A stretch of DNA of 64,000 nucleotides from Cephalopachus bancanus (GCA_027257055.1 JAPVLO010000073.1:4349001-4413000); one strand, 5' to 3'. Shown: positions 45,451-58,170, numbered from the stretch's first letter. The notes: generated by a model not told the origin, from the letters alone. Numbers and translations are program-made.

Positions 45451-46188
45451 TGGCTGCATCCAGAACCTGTGTTCTACCATTGTAGTAAAAGAAGCTTCAA
45501 AATTACATGGAAAGAGAAGTGGATATCAGGGGAGATAAAGAATTGGGGACATTATCTACCATAGTCTTATTTTATTTTATTATTCCACTAGTACCTACAC
45601 CTTTCTGCTGAAGATTCAGTTTTGGAACACAGGATCAGTAGGTAAAAAGAAAAAAATCTTTCCTTCCCATTTTAGTTTCATGACTGAGGCTTTTATAACA
45701 AAAGGTGAGAAAAACATACAAATTTATTTCGTGTAAATTTTATGTGACACAAGGGAATTTGAAAATGAAGTTCCAAAGAAACAGGTAAAACTATGTACTT
45801 TTTATGCTAGGTTTGATGAAGTAGATAGTCATGGAGAAATATGATTGGACAAAGGGGGTATAATCTAAAGATAATGAACTGGGGGAATCTTGGCAAATCT
45901 TGTTTGTTCAGATTCTTCACAGATAAGGATGCTCCTTTACTCTAGGTATAGGAAGAGCACCTGTACCTAAATGAGAGACTTGTGTTTTATCTGTTTTAAG
46001 GTTCTTCAGATGAGAAGAAGAGAAGATCATGGGAGAACTTCTTAGAGTGTACAATCTGCTTCAGGAGAGAAAAGGGAGGGGAAGGTGAGAGTGACCGTCT
46101 TACTTCTGTTATTTTCTTAAATCCCAAAGTGCCATATTTTGGGGTAGAGCATCCTGAACCCCTTCAAATGCAACCAATTTAGCTTGAA
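45451..46188. other. Old repeat of uncertain family or unique DNA
   Basis: Segments such as AAATATGATTGGACAAAGGG and GCTTCAGGAGAGAAAAGGG, and CAAAGTGCCATATTTTGGGG look like an old interspersed repeat, possibly an LTR. I cannot name it. Confidence 0.4.
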
Positions 46189-46205
46189 TTTCATGGCCAT
46201 TTCTT

Positions 46206-46495
46206 TCTTTTTTTTTTTTTTTTGAGTTGGAGTCTCACTCTGTCACCCAGACTGGAGTGCAGTGGCCACTCCTGGCCATCACAGCCTCAACCTGCTGGGC
46301 TACGGCGATCCTTCCACCTCAGCCTTCCAAGTAGCCGGAATTACAGGTATGCACTACCACGCCCGGCTGATTTTTTGATTTATTGTAGAGATGAAGTCTC
46401 GCTGCCTAGGCGGGTCTCAAACCCACAGGCTTAGGCAATCCACTCACCTCAGCCTCCCAAAGGCGCGGGATTACAGGCTGAGTCACCGAACCCAG
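46206..46495 (-). mobile_element. Alu, derived type, with 17-bp target duplication
   Basis: A T run is followed by GAGTTGGAGTCTCACTCTGT, then the reversed derived body (ATTTATTGTAGAGATGAAGT) and the start at about 46495. A perfect 17-bp direct repeat TTTCATGGCCATTTCTT flanks it at 46189-46205 and 46496-46512, which implies a fairly recent insertion. The 70-codon plus frame inside is an Alu translation. Confidence 0.96.
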
Positions 46496-46574
46496 TTTCA
46501 TGGCCATTTCTTGAAAGGGAGAGATTTTTTTTAAAAAGCATCACTTCATTGTAACTTACCTAATTATATCTTCA

Positions 46575-46685
46575 AAGACTCTACTTCCAAATAAGGTCAC
46601 ATTCAAATAAGGGCACATTCTGAAGTTCTAAGTGGACGTGAAATCTGGAAGGACATTATTTAACTCACTGTGATACTCTCAGACT
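46575..46685 (-). mobile_element. MLT1-like LTR fragment (antisense)
   Basis: ACTTCCAAATAAGGTCACAT and TTCTGAAGTTCTAAGTGG, with a degraded 'ttcaacatatgaat...' end, resemble the reversed start of an MLT1 LTR. ATAAGG-CACATTC is duplicated within it. Confidence 0.55.
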
Positions 46686-46689
46686 CTAG

Positions 46690-47442
46690 AGTGAGTTGAG
46701 GCTTTCACTTCAGGTAAAAATCATCCCCAGAAATCATTTTCTCATACAGATACAATATAAATGTAATGTTTTCACATGATCTAAAATTAACTTATTGATA
46801 AGAATTGCAAGTGATAGTTAATACACAAATATAACATTGGTATATCTAGTTTGTATATCAGATATGAGAAAACATCTACTTTAATATCTTTCTAACATAT
46901 AAAAGTAAATCTTTACAGTGACTTCACTCAGAGGCTATGTATCTAAAATATTCTTTCTATTTGGACACTGTTTCTAAATAAAGAATATATTCTCTGTATT
47001 AGTTTATTTGGTGACATTACATTTCAGACCATAGAGAAATTAAGCAAACATAGAGTGATTCTTAGTAGGTTTAGAAATTCTGTCATTCTTGGATAAATTA
47101 AGCTATTTTTCAATGATTTATGTAAAGTGTAATTAACAAATTAATACATATGAAGATAAGATAATAGAAAGTACCAGGCAATAATGTAGTTTTGTTGTGT
47201 TTTTGAGAATTACTAAAAGTAATGGCAAAGCTAATCCACTATACGTTTATTTTAATTAAACAGTGTTTAGAATAACAATTTCTTTTTCTCAGCTCAGTCT
47301 ATCTCATACCATTCTGTGTGTTTTTCATCTTTACATACTCAGGAAGTGTTCTAATATCACCACGATTTTCTGTGTAGCATCCTGTTTATTAATTATAGAG
47401 TCAAAATAATGCTTTTTAGTAAGATCTGTTGGGTTAAAACTA
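46690..47442. other. Unique AT-rich DNA
   Basis: Nothing recognised. Confidence 0.4.
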
Positions 47443-47453
47443 GAAGCTATTTC

Positions 47454-47764
47454 GGTTTTTTGTTTTTTTGGTTTTGGGGGTTTTTTTGAGTCGGAGTCTC
47501 ACTCTGTCGCCCAGACTGGAGTGCCGTGGCCGCTCCCGGCCACCGCAGCCTCGACCTGCTGGGCTCCGGCGATCCTTCCGCCTCAGCCTTCCGAGTAGCT
47601 GGAACTACAGGCGCCCGCTACCACGCCCGGCTGATTTTTAATTTATTGTAGAGATGAGGTCTCGCCAAGTTGCCCAGGAGGATCTCGAACCCACGGGCTC
47701 AGGCAATTCACTCACCTCGGCCTCCCAAAGCGCGGGATTACAGGCTGAGCCACCAAGCCTAGCC
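47454..47764 (-). mobile_element. Alu, derived type, well preserved
   Basis: The reversed body keeps CpG-rich positions (GCCGCTCCCGGCCACCGC, AGGCGCCCGCTACCACGCC), so it is among the less decayed copies. A direct repeat GAAGCTATTTC flanks it at 47443-47453 and 47765-47775. The tail is a T/G-rich run. Confidence 0.95.
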
Positions 47765-47811
47765 GAAGCTATTTCTGAATTTGCTATTGTCCATTTAAAA
47801 TGTTAAACATC

Positions 47812-48010
47812 AGCCAGGCTCGGTGGCTCAGCCTGTAATTCCGCACTTTGGGAGGGTGGTAGTGCGCGCCTGTAATTCCAGATACTTAGAAGGCTGAGGT
47901 GGAAGGATCGCTGGAGCCCACCAGGTCGAGGTTGCGGTGCCCGGGAGCAGCCACTGCACTCCAGTCTGGGCGACAGAGTGAGACTCCAACTCAAAAAAAA
48001 AAAAAAAAAA
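47812..48010 (+). mobile_element. Alu with internal deletion of about 95 bp
   Basis: The left arm runs to CGCACTTTGGGAGG and then jumps to GTGGTAGTGCGCGCCTG in the right half, losing the rest of the left arm and the middle A-rich linker. The right arm and A tail are intact. The 13-bp direct repeat AATGTTAAACATC at 47799-47811 and 48011-48023 shows that it is a single insertion. Frames on the minus strand (47803-48028) are Alu translations. Confidence 0.95.
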
Positions 48011-48023
48011 AATGTTAAACATC

Positions 48024-51000
48024 CCCATTGTAATATCCAGTCAGATATGTTTATGATGGTAAAAACTCATTAGTATAATGCAAAGCATAAAATACTAGTA
48101 TAATGCAAAGCAAAATACTAGCAAATATAATCTAAGACATTTTTATGTGAAACAGTGATGCTATTTTTAATTTTTAAAAATAATTTCTGTTCATACACTC
48201 AAGACTAGAGCATCAGTACAAATAATACAATACTTTAATCCATATATAATAAGAGACACTATTAAACAATTGTTTATTCAAATGCATCAGAATACAATTG
48301 TGAAGAAATAACCTTATGGAGCATTATATATTTTTCTTCCTGGGGAACGTGAGGACTGGAGAACTAAAGACCTCTCAGGTGACACAACTTGTGAAATCTA
48401 ATATTTAACAAATGCCACAATATTTGACCAAAAGTGAACATTTTCTTTTTTTGTCATATCCCAAGGCTCAGTCACTTGTGGCCTTATTCAGAGACTGAGG
48501 AGTGATGGAGGCAATCTCAAACTAGATTAAACAGGAGCTCCCCATGATTTATATTCGATAACAATATAAACTACTCTGGAAGGGCTCAGGTCAACTTACA
48601 TATCCAGGCCTGTCCCAGAATTGATCTGACCTCCAGAGCGATACTTTCTTCCCTGGATGACCAAGGAATAGCATAGCCTGACTGAACTACTCTGAAAGAG
48701 AGCAGATTCCTCCAGCTCTCTTCAGCTTTACTTTCCTGAATTTTTCTATCACACTCTGCTCCTGGAGTTGTTAACTCTACAACCCATAGTATTTTGTAGA
48801 ACACTCCCTCCAGACCCTAAGAAACCTTTTTTCTTTTTCTTTTTCCTCATACAGATACCTAAATCATCCTTCCTGAATAATAGTGGTTTGAGACTGAGAT
48901 GGTAAGGTGACCATGCATAGAGTTAAATGGGCACCTGGAACATTAGTGAGAACATTTCTGATTAAATATATCTACCATGAAATGCCTCAGGCTTTGACCT
49001 GCACCAATAAATCCTTGTTTCTTAACAGCAAATGAAATTCCTATACAGGTTGCTGGGTTTGTCTTCAACAGCTCTTTTCCTCCTTTCTATTACAGAGGAA
49101 GTGACTTTCCTAGAAACCAATCAAAATATATCTCCCTAATCTGAATGTTAAGAGTAGGCATAGAATCAATGGAAAAAGTAGAAAGCTGTTTTCTTTCCTG
49201 ATTCCTCCTTTGACATTTTAATATGAATCATAGAGATTCTCAGGTTTCTGTCCTGGGAGACTTTCAATTCAAAGCAAATAAAACACTTTCTTCCATTCTC
49301 TTTCAAACAAACAAACAAAAAAAACAGTTCCAAATTACCTCTTTATCTGTTGAGAGATTTTATGTTACATTATTTTAATGTAAAAGTAATTACACATAAA
49401 CGTAAAATATTGTATCCATTCTTTCTTAGGTTGCTTTCTATGTCCTTGAATTTACTTTTATATTTAACATCTCTTTCTCTGTCTCACTGTCTTATTCTGG
49501 ACTGTGTTACTTGTACAACTTTTTATTTCATTCTTTTGCTGATTTGTTTTACAATTATGTTTTAAATTTTTATCAATTCTTTTTTATATGTAATTGATCC
49601 TTTTTTCTACCAGTCTGTTTTTATATGGATGCCATATTCTTTTTCCATTCTCTTTTTAAAAATCACTATATTTCACTAAATTATTTGTTTTTCAGTGCTT
49701 GTTGCTTCTGCTTACTCATCTCTAGCTCTCTTTTCTATGCTGCCAGTTGCTAATACACAGTTTTGCCTTCATGCATCTGAATGAAGGAGTGGGTGACCAA
49801 TCTAGATAAATGTCACAGGGTTTCTGAATCTGACTCATACTCTTCCCTGAAAGAGATAACTGACTGCCAGTTCTAGGTTTGAGGAACGGCATACTTTGCC
49901 TGAAGGTGCATAGATGTCCTCCCTCCTACACGTTACTAATGTCAACCTTAAATGATGAGGTTCAAAAAACATGATTAAGTATAAGATTTACTTCAGCACA
50001 ATACTTAAGGGTAACCACCAGTCAGACACTAACTCCAAACAAATTGGGTCAGTGTTCCAAAGTGGAGAAGTTAAGGCTTCACTTATAAAGGCAGACACAG
50101 ACAAATGTTAGCAGGTTTACATTTTCCATATAAGACTAGTGCCTGTGTCATAGTGATTGGACTGGTTGCATATTGCTACATTTCAAGGAAGACTACTTTT
50201 TCTCTCTGTAGTGAGGGGCAATAATCTGAGTGAGGAGTTTTATCTCTGATGTCGCTTGGTCTTTCCTAATAGGGGAAAAAAGAAAGACTGAAGCTGCTGT
50301 TGCATGCTGTGTGACTCAGGCTACATAGCCACATTCCTTTCAAGGCTCAGAATAATTTAAAGTTCCAACAGCTTTAAGTCTGAATTATTTAATTGCACAC
50401 TAATATGAGGAAGGCCCTGTTCTATGGTGACAACCCCAATTCTAGCCTTCCTGGTAGACCACCCAATATCTTTAGAAAGCAGTAACCTCCAAAGGAAACA
50501 AACTTCAACTCAGAGTACACAAGTTGATCAATTGGAATAATGGAAGAAACTGTAGCCATGTCCCACAAAAACTCTCCCTGATTAAAGGCCTCTTGATTTT
50601 TAGTACCCAATCTTCATAGAACTTTGTATCTCTCAATTCAACTTGTTTTGGCCAACATTTTATAGAATATATATATTTACAACCCCCAAACTCAATACAC
50701 TTTAAATAAAATGATATAAAAATCTTGAGGTACATTCAAACATAATTGGTAAAATCTTAGACTTATGTGTGTATGGTTTTGAAAAACTTTCACGTGTCAA
50801 TAAAAGAGATGTGCACCTATATCTATGTTGCTGCTAGACCTCAGAGTCCCAGTTCCTGTACTCAGAGCAACTGTTTGCTTGTGACTATATTTTTTGGAGA
50901 TCGAGAAGAGATATATTTTTTAGCATTTTACATATTTACATAAGAATTTATTAATTATGTATAGTTGGTTTACTATGTTTTAGTTACATTTAGGAAACTG

Positions 51001-51686
51001 GTTAGGAGATTTGAGTTGACACGTTATAATTATTCTCAGTTAAATAAGGAGAATATGCTCATGATTAGTATTTTCATACAGAACATGTAATTTTTCAGAA
51101 ATGGATTCCAGTATTAATTGAGAGAGGGCTGTATGAGACTTTCTATTTGGAATTTTTCTCATCCTTTTTGGAATTTCTATTTTATGTTTTATAATATAGA
51201 TAATGTATTAGTATAGCATACAAATATGTAATTTAGAAAAATAAAGATATAACTGAGCTAGGTTGAAAACATTGTTTTCTAAAAATTGTGGGGTCAAAAT
51301 GAGTAGTAGATCACTATATCGGAGGATAGCTTTCTAACTCCATCCTTGGGAGGCCAACAGTGCTGTGGTAGAAGAAGGCTTAGAGATGAGTATGGACACT
51401 GTGGGCCTTTCGAGACATCCTGTAGTTAAGTCTTGAGTCCATTATCTTGGTTTCTGTCTCATCTCCCCATTCTGTCCTTCTTAGCTGTCAATTTTTGTAA
51501 ACTCTGCTGTCAAAAATGGTCTTTGCTTCCTCTGTCTTCATCTCTGTATGGTTCTCTTCATTCTGATTTATACATAATTATGACTTTTTCCACAAACTAA
51601 TTTTTGGTTGACTGCTGTTTCCATCTCACTCCTAAAACTCAACCCTTCATTTTAGTATGTTTATGACTGTATTGTTCTCAGAATTT
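48024..51686. other. Mostly unique DNA
   Basis: A short tandem duplication (TAGTATAATGCAAAGCA) lies at about 48071-48113. Otherwise no repeat family or supported gene in about 3.6 kb; the frames here are short and without domains. Confidence 0.4.
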
Positions 51687-51982
51687 TTTGAGACAGAGTC
51701 TCATTTTGTCATTCAGGCTGGAGTCCATGGTGTGATCATAACTCACGTAATCTTGAATTCCTGGACTCAAGTGATCCTCCCAGTTCAGCCTCTCAAGTAG
51801 CTGGAACTACAGGTATACACCACTATGCTCAGTTAATTTTTTTAAAAATTGTTTGTAGGAATAGGGTCTTACTGTGTTGCCCAGGCTGGTCTCAAACTCT
51901 TGGCCTCTATTGAGTCTTCTGCCTTAGTCTCCAAAAGAGCTAGGGTTACAGGGGATTACAGGTGTGAGTCACCACAGCTAGC
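51687..51982 (-). mobile_element. Old Alu (AluJ-like), antisense
   Basis: TTTTTTGAGACAGAGTCTCA, CAGGCTGGAGTCCATGGTG, TAGCTGGAACTACAGGTATA, and TTACTGTGTTGCCCAGGCTG, ending GGTGTGAGTCACCACAGC. It lacks the derived markers and is diverged. The 115-codon frame at 51849-52196 starts inside this Alu and is not a gene. Confidence 0.92.
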
Positions 51983-54368
51983 AACTCTGCACTTCCTTAG
52001 TGTGGCTCAAGGAGTTTTGGGAACAGAGGAGGGCTTAAAGTATGGCTTGGCCCCCTCCTTGGGGCAGACCCCTTGGCTCCAGGGAATTCATTGGGATGTG
52101 GACATGGTCTACCTCAGAGACCCTGAACCTAGAATGGCAAGAAAGGGCACACCTAAAAGAACAGAGAGATGCCTCCCAATGGCACTGCCTTCCTAATTTG
52201 GGGACACTATTAATACCAGGGTTGTATTAGCCAAAAGGTTACTTTAAGTTGAAGTAAAATTTTTACTTTGAGGGTAGGCTCCCGGATAACAACAGTAATT
52301 ATGCCTTACCCAAATACAAATTTTTAAAAATCAGCAGTCCATTTGTGATTATGGGGATAACTTGTAGGTTAGTTCTAAGCATTTCAAAATTAGGAGTATT
52401 CTTCAACCTGAATATTTCACTCCACTATTTAGTGAGTCATCACAAGAAACTGCTGGAAAGATCAAGGGTCCCAAAAGGGGGTGGGTAGGTCTGAATTGGA
52501 TGCAGTAAAAAACAATTAAAAATCCTGCAGTTCTTGCTTCCCTCATTCAGAGTGCTGAGGAAAGAGATGGTGTCCATTTTCAAATTAAAATCTGCGGCTC
52601 AAAACTTGCTCCTGTAGTTTAATCCCCACCTCAGTGTTTATTTGTGTAGACACAACCTACATGACCTGTTCCATTTCTGATTCACTTCATTTGAACAACT
52701 GCATAATCATACTACACGAATAGAGCCTTGAGGGGTTGAAAGGTGAGTGGAGAATGTGTGGGAGTTGCAGCTAATTTCAATGTAATATGGGCAATTAAAT
52801 CTAGTATGACTTGGTCAGCAGAACCGCATGGAGAGACAAGTGACTTATAAATAGAATTTCAAGGTGGGGGAAGCTAAGGACAAAACTCTTTTTCTGTGAC
52901 TGCATTCTCAATGATAGTTTGACAAAGATGCAAGGTCCAAAAATTATGGAGGAGAAATTGTCTAACCTTTAGTCAAATGTCTAATGGCAATAAAAGAATG
53001 CAATAAAATATTCCAGTATGCAAAATTGCAAGTAGACAATAAAAATCAGAGAAAAGTCTTCCAGTTCTGAACCAGACACTAATGAGACCACAGTAGGAAT
53101 ATCAACCAGTTGTCAAAACCCTGTTAAAGCAAAGAAATCTAAAGGAAATGGAAGAGGAAATTTTGAATCACAAGGGGAACTAGGCACATATAAAATGTTA
53201 AAGACCATAATTTCTTTTAGCAGAAATGATCATGTGAAGGTATGATAGAGTCTGACAAAGTAGAAAATACAGGGTTAATGGAGCACGTTTCAAATGAAGG
53301 TTCTGGATTCATCATGGCCTTATAACATCACTTGGACACCGAAAAACTCTCTTTGACAGAGATGCAAGGACAATAGAAATGGACTAGAAGCAATGGAAGT
53401 AGAAAGTCAAATATCCAGATGAATATTGGGGTTGTTTACAGTTGCAAGGATAAAGCAAACAGTTATACTGGCTGCTTCATTAAATCCTGATAATTAACAT
53501 GAAATTCCTCTAAAGCAACATTTTTGGTCCCATTAGAGGTCCAGGTTTGCTATGAACAGGAAAAACAGGCAGCATCTTAAGGGTGATTTAGAGATGTTTA
53601 GCATCTGCTCTGTAGCATGCAGTTCAACCTTGTGGAGTTGATGAGCCACGGGTGTAACTGGTCCATTTGAAGAACAGGGAAAGAAACTGGAGGAGCCAAA
53701 TGAGCACCATGATAGGTGAGGGTGAGAGTATAAGGACTTGGGTATCCTACAAAACATAGCAGTCTTGCTCTATTCAGTCCATTAGGACTCAGGAGTTGCT
53801 AAAATGCTTGCTGTAGGTGCAGTGAACTGTCTAGCCCAGAGTTGAGACCCAGTTGGTTTTGAGAACAGTCACTGGCAACAGTCATTCTTTTTCTGTCCTA
53901 ATGAAAATAATTATTCACCACAAGAAGAACATCCTACTAGTTGCTGGATATTGAGCCAATTGATTCAGTTTGGCAGTCAAACTTGATCCTGCTTCTGATT
54001 TCAGCTAAAACTGACAATGTCACCTGGCACTGTGCTCTTAGGCCTTTCACATAACTGTACACTCAAACTAATATTTCTGTTTCCTGTGTCAAAACCCTAA
54101 GGAAGCATTTTTTGGGTACCAATACAACTCTTTATGTAGAGGATCACAGGGTCTATAAAAATAGGCCATCCTTTAAGTGCAGAAATTCTACTAGAGATGC
54201 CACATTTGCTGGAACATTTTCAATTCTGGCAGTTTGACTAGGATTGGGCTTCCTGTGAGATGGTGGCCTGGCTTAGGGACATATTGGTCACATTTAGTCA
54301 GTTATAGGATCTATAAAACAGCTGCACTGCTTGATCTGAATGCATTTGAAAACCATAGCCCACTTTAA

Positions 54369-54418
<50 letters not shown>

Positions 54419-56227
54419 CTAAGAAGCTCTTTTATCTATTCATTCTAATTGAAACATCCATGCATTTCTGATTGCAATTTGATTAAAAGTATTTACTTGG
54501 GCAGTGCTGAGCCAAGAGTCATATCCTCTCACCTCTTCCACTGGGAAGGGAAGTAGAGTTAATGCTTTCAGGACAGGAATAGCATCAATTTGAGTAACAC
54601 ATCTCATACATTGATCCTTCAGAGCTTTGAACAAAGAACAGAATATTAGTCCCCTCATTGCCCAAGGAGGATGTTAACCTGTACCTCTGCAAGAGCGGGG
54701 ACACCACTAAAGTCACCTTCCCCCGCTGGATGGGCCAGCTACCAACTGTGAACGGGAACTTGGTTAGAGTAAAAGATTCTTTGTCAGGAATGTGGAAATT
54801 GTGACATTAGGGACTAGCCTGGGCTGGAGGATAAAGCTTCAATGAAATTTGCAAGTTCATTTTGGTTTATATACCTGTTGGAGCTGAGACATTAAATGCA
54901 GAAGGCTTTTAATCTAGGTATTTTAAACACTACTTGATACCATGGACTAGTGTCACGCAACAGAGAGTACTTCAAGGACAGAGCTATCTCTGAACCAGAA
55001 TAAGACCCCAGGAAGGCTGATTCAGCCCAGAGCATTTGGGACAGGGTTATTTTCTTTTGTTTCAACATTCACTTTTGACAGAACTGGCTTTTCTCTTTGC
55101 CCCTGCTGGAGAGCTAATAACTTCCTTCACCGTCACCTTACTCCAGTTCCCCCCACCCCAGGCTAGTGCAGCTGACTCGATATGCAGGTATGCCATGTAC
55201 TTTATTTACATTTATTTTTGCCAGTCATTTACTGTCAAGAGAGCTATAGAGACACCATAAGTAATCAAACATAGGAATAGATCACATAGGTCAGCAAGAC
55301 TAAAAAAAAAATAGAATAAATAACCACGAAGTAGGCTCGGTATTTAGTATTAGAGCAAGACATAGGCAACACAAAAAGAAGATTATAGCCAAACCCTCTC
55401 CTGTCTCAGGCAGAGCTATTTGCTCCTGAGATTTCTAAAGATGCACTCAATTCCTGCACACACATCTGAGAGTTCCATAACGGTGGCTAACACTGAAAAT
55501 AAATAATCCAAATCAGCTTGGCCATATTAACTGTGAAATCCACTTTACTAGTGAGATAGAATTTACTTCAGGCCATCTAGGTCAATAGCCTTGGAGAGGG
55601 AATTCCAAAGATGAAGGCCCTTCATAGAAAATGCTCAGCCTTCAGACCTGTGTAGTTCTAAATCAGAGAGCTTAGCACCTCCAAGCCCTCCAGCTGCTGT
55701 GAGGGCAAACCCAGGAAAGAGGTGGTCATTGCATATAACCTAAATCCCCTCTCTGCTGCCTCTCCCTCAACCCCTGAAACAGAATGCTGTTGAGGTCTGT
55801 ACGTTGATTCCCCCTGAAAGCAAAGAGGCAACTCATGAGGTATGGAAGCCTGGAGGGAACAAAGGCAAGTGTGAACGTGTGTGAGCTCATACTTTGGTAT
55901 GATGAAAAGTAGGTACTCTTCAAAAGGTCTGCTCTGTGGCAGAGGGGCTCGTTACTGAGAGCAGAGCTGCACTGCCCACACAAAGGCCGGTGGGGAGGGA
56001 AGGGGCTCAGTGAAGTTAGAATACAGACAATATGGAACCAAAGATCGTTGAATCTTAAAATCTGCCTGCTACAGGCAATGCTATTTAAAGCTGTTGGTAA
56101 CAGCAAAAAATCAAAGAATGGTCTTGGCTGGAAGATATGTTTTCTTGTTTACTGTCCCCAGGTAGCTTATATATTGGCTCTTGAAAATATTAGTTTAATT
56201 TTTTTTCTATCCTTAGTAGTCAAAGTG
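51983..56227. other. Unassigned DNA, possible decayed internal ERV or other repeat
   Basis: About 4.2 kb with no repeat I can name. Minus-strand frames at 53533-53757 and 54440-54658 (72-74 codons) are the best-looking frames, but they have no family I recognise. I cannot exclude a decayed MaLR internal region between 52.2 and 54.8 kb. A CA tract is listed separately. Confidence 0.35.
54372..54415 (+). repeat. (CA)n microsatellite
   Basis: About 22 uninterrupted CA units. Confidence 0.98.
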
Positions 56228-56712
56228 AAAATAGGTCTGTGGGAGGTAGAATAATGCCCTTCTCCCAAAGATGTCCACATTCTAATCCCAGAAACAGGTG
56301 AATATGTTAGGTGACATGGCAAAGGAAAATTAAGGATGCAGATGGAATTAAGTTTGCTGATCAGCTACACCTTAATTAGTGAGATTATTCTGGATTGCCC
56401 TAGTGGGTGAGATATAACCACTAGAGTCTTAAAGAGTGGAAGAGGAGGCAGGATAGGTCAGAGTAATGTGATATGAGAAGGCCTTGCTGTGAGGGAGAGG
56501 CCCACAGTCCAAGAACTATAGAAGGCCTCTAGAAGCTGAGATGGGCCAGAAAGGAACTTTCCTTTAGGGCTTCCAGAAGAAAATGCAGCCCTGCCAACAG
56601 CTTGATTTTAGTCCATCAAGAAACGTGATGAACAACTGCCAATGACAAGTTTGTGCTGTTTTAAGCCACTAGGTTGGGAGTAATTTGTTAGAACAGCAAT
56701 AGGAAACAAAGA
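56228..56712 (+). mobile_element. MaLR LTR (MLT1-like)
   Basis: AATAATGCCCTTCTCCCAAA, GATGTCCACATTCTAATCCC, TGAATATGTTAGGTGACATG and AGATTATTCTGGATTGCCC occur in order. GCAGCCCTGCCAACAGCTTG, TTTAAGCCACTAGGTTGGGA and AACAGCAATAGGAAACAAAG follow. The match covers essentially the whole LTR. Confidence 0.85.
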
Positions 56713-57050
56713 ACCCAATGAACAGTCAGCTTGACACTAAACATGTAGTTTTTGCATTAGGCTTTGTATCGGGTAATGATTGCCAGGAAATCAACAAACA
56801 CTTGGGAAACAGAAAATAAAAGTCCTTGCCTAAGTGGAAGGCATGCTATTTTTCTGCTTGGCCAGCTAGCGATCCTCTTGGTTTCAGTTCCTGTGTTTTG
56901 TGTGGTAGTCTGTAGGGAATGAGAACAGCATTTAGCACTTATTAGGAGAATGAGTTTCCAGGACATTGTCAGACCAAACACTACAGGCTTAATCCTAATG
57001 AATGACTTGTGAGACAGTCTGCCAGGTAGCTGAAGGCAATTTTACCAAAA
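56713..57050. other. Unique spacer
   Basis: Nothing recognised. Confidence 0.35.
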
Positions 57051-57060
57051 ACCAGCAAAG

Positions 57061-57178
57061 GGACGGGGCAGCCCCTGTCATGTCAAGTTTTCTGAATACC
57101 TAAAACTCAGCCATTAAAACCCTGAATTGTACCACATAATTTCAAAATAAAAATTAAAAGAGGAAAAAAAAAAAAAAA
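57061..57178 (+). mobile_element. Short 5'-truncated L1 tail
   Basis: CCCTGAATTGTACCACATAA, then TTTCAAAATAAAAATTAAAA and an A run, matches the 3' ends of the L1s at 11.9 and 22.6 kb. ACCAGCAAAG occurs at 57051-57060 and again at 57204-57213, a possible target duplication with 25 bp of extra sequence after the A tail. Confidence 0.6.
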
Positions 57179-57289
57179 CCCAACAGGACATTTCTCTCTG
57201 AATACCAGCAAAGAAAATTTTAAAAAAAGATGGTCCTGTTTTACTTTGATGTGCTGGGCCACACTCAAGGTCATTCAAAAATCAATGTT

Positions 57290-57435
57290 ATTAGAGTTAA
57301 GAAAAGAATTCAGAATCTGGAGAATGGGTCATCTGAGAGTCAATCCTCACCACTATACAATATGTCCGTTTAACAAACATGCACCTGAGCCCCTTGATTC
57401 TAAAATAAAAATAAAAAGAAATAAAAAGAAATCCA
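57290..57435 (+). mobile_element. Second L1 3' end, different type
   Basis: CACTATACAATATGTCCGTT, TAACAAACATGCACCTGAGC and CCCTTGATTCTAAAATAAAA match the 3' end seen in L1PA/PB-like elements, followed by an A-rich tail. The 113-codon frame 57246-57587 spans it and is not a gene. Confidence 0.7.
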
Positions 57436-57849
57436 GGACATGGAACGTGAGTTTCCAGATCACCAACACATTCACCTGGGAGTTAAAAACTAAATTAACT
57501 TTGGGCACAAAGGTGAAAACAGGTGTCAATTATACTATGGAACCCTCCTCTTCTTTTCAATTGAATGACTATTCATGTGACATGTAGACTAAAAACATTA
57601 GGCTTCAATGCATCATACGTTTTTAAAGATAATGTGCTGAACACAGTTCACGCCACATAGCTATTCATTATCAGTATCCTTTGATAGTCAGAAGTGACTA
57701 GAGATATTAGGACTGGCTAGAAAGAGACAGGCTGGCCTAAGATGGGATTTGTGGAAGTTGTTGACTCTTTCTTTTGCACCCAAATGATTCTCACTGGTGG
57801 ACCTATTCTATTTTTGACAAGTGGCCAAAGGGACCAACTGGACAGATGC
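57436..57849. other. Unique spacer
   Basis: Nothing recognised. Confidence 0.35.
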
Positions 57850-58170
57850 TAACTGAACTTGAGGACTGAAAAGGAGCGAGTGAGTGAGCCCCGGGGCGTG
57901 GTCTCCCCTGAATGAGCAAGCACATTTTCAACACAATTGACTGCCTAATCGCGTGTTGCAAACTTGGCTGATGCATTTGGAAGTGTAAGCAATTATGCTT
58001 CCACTAAAAGCCTTGGTTAGTAATGCTTTTGTTCTCTATTTCTTACAACTGAACTAATAGAGGGAAAAAAATTGGTACAAAAATGGTTTTCAATATGGGT
58101 TTTGTTTTGCTTTTTAACTTTCTTTTCAAAGCATTTTTCAGTTAAGCTAACCAACTGATCCAAGGTTTAT
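57850..58170. promoter_or_regulatory. Candidate conserved non-coding element
   Basis: Repeat-free. It keeps CpGs (CCCCGGGGCGTGG, CTAATCGCGTGTTGCAAAC) next to AT-rich homeodomain-like cores (AGCAATTATGCTTCC, TTAGTAATGC) and a 'TTGGCTGATGCATTTGG' string. Density and complexity suggest constraint, but this is not shown by one sequence. Confidence 0.3.

Noticed and set aside
51849..52196. 115-codon plus-strand frame
   Set aside because: It starts inside an antisense old Alu and extends into unique sequence without a domain.
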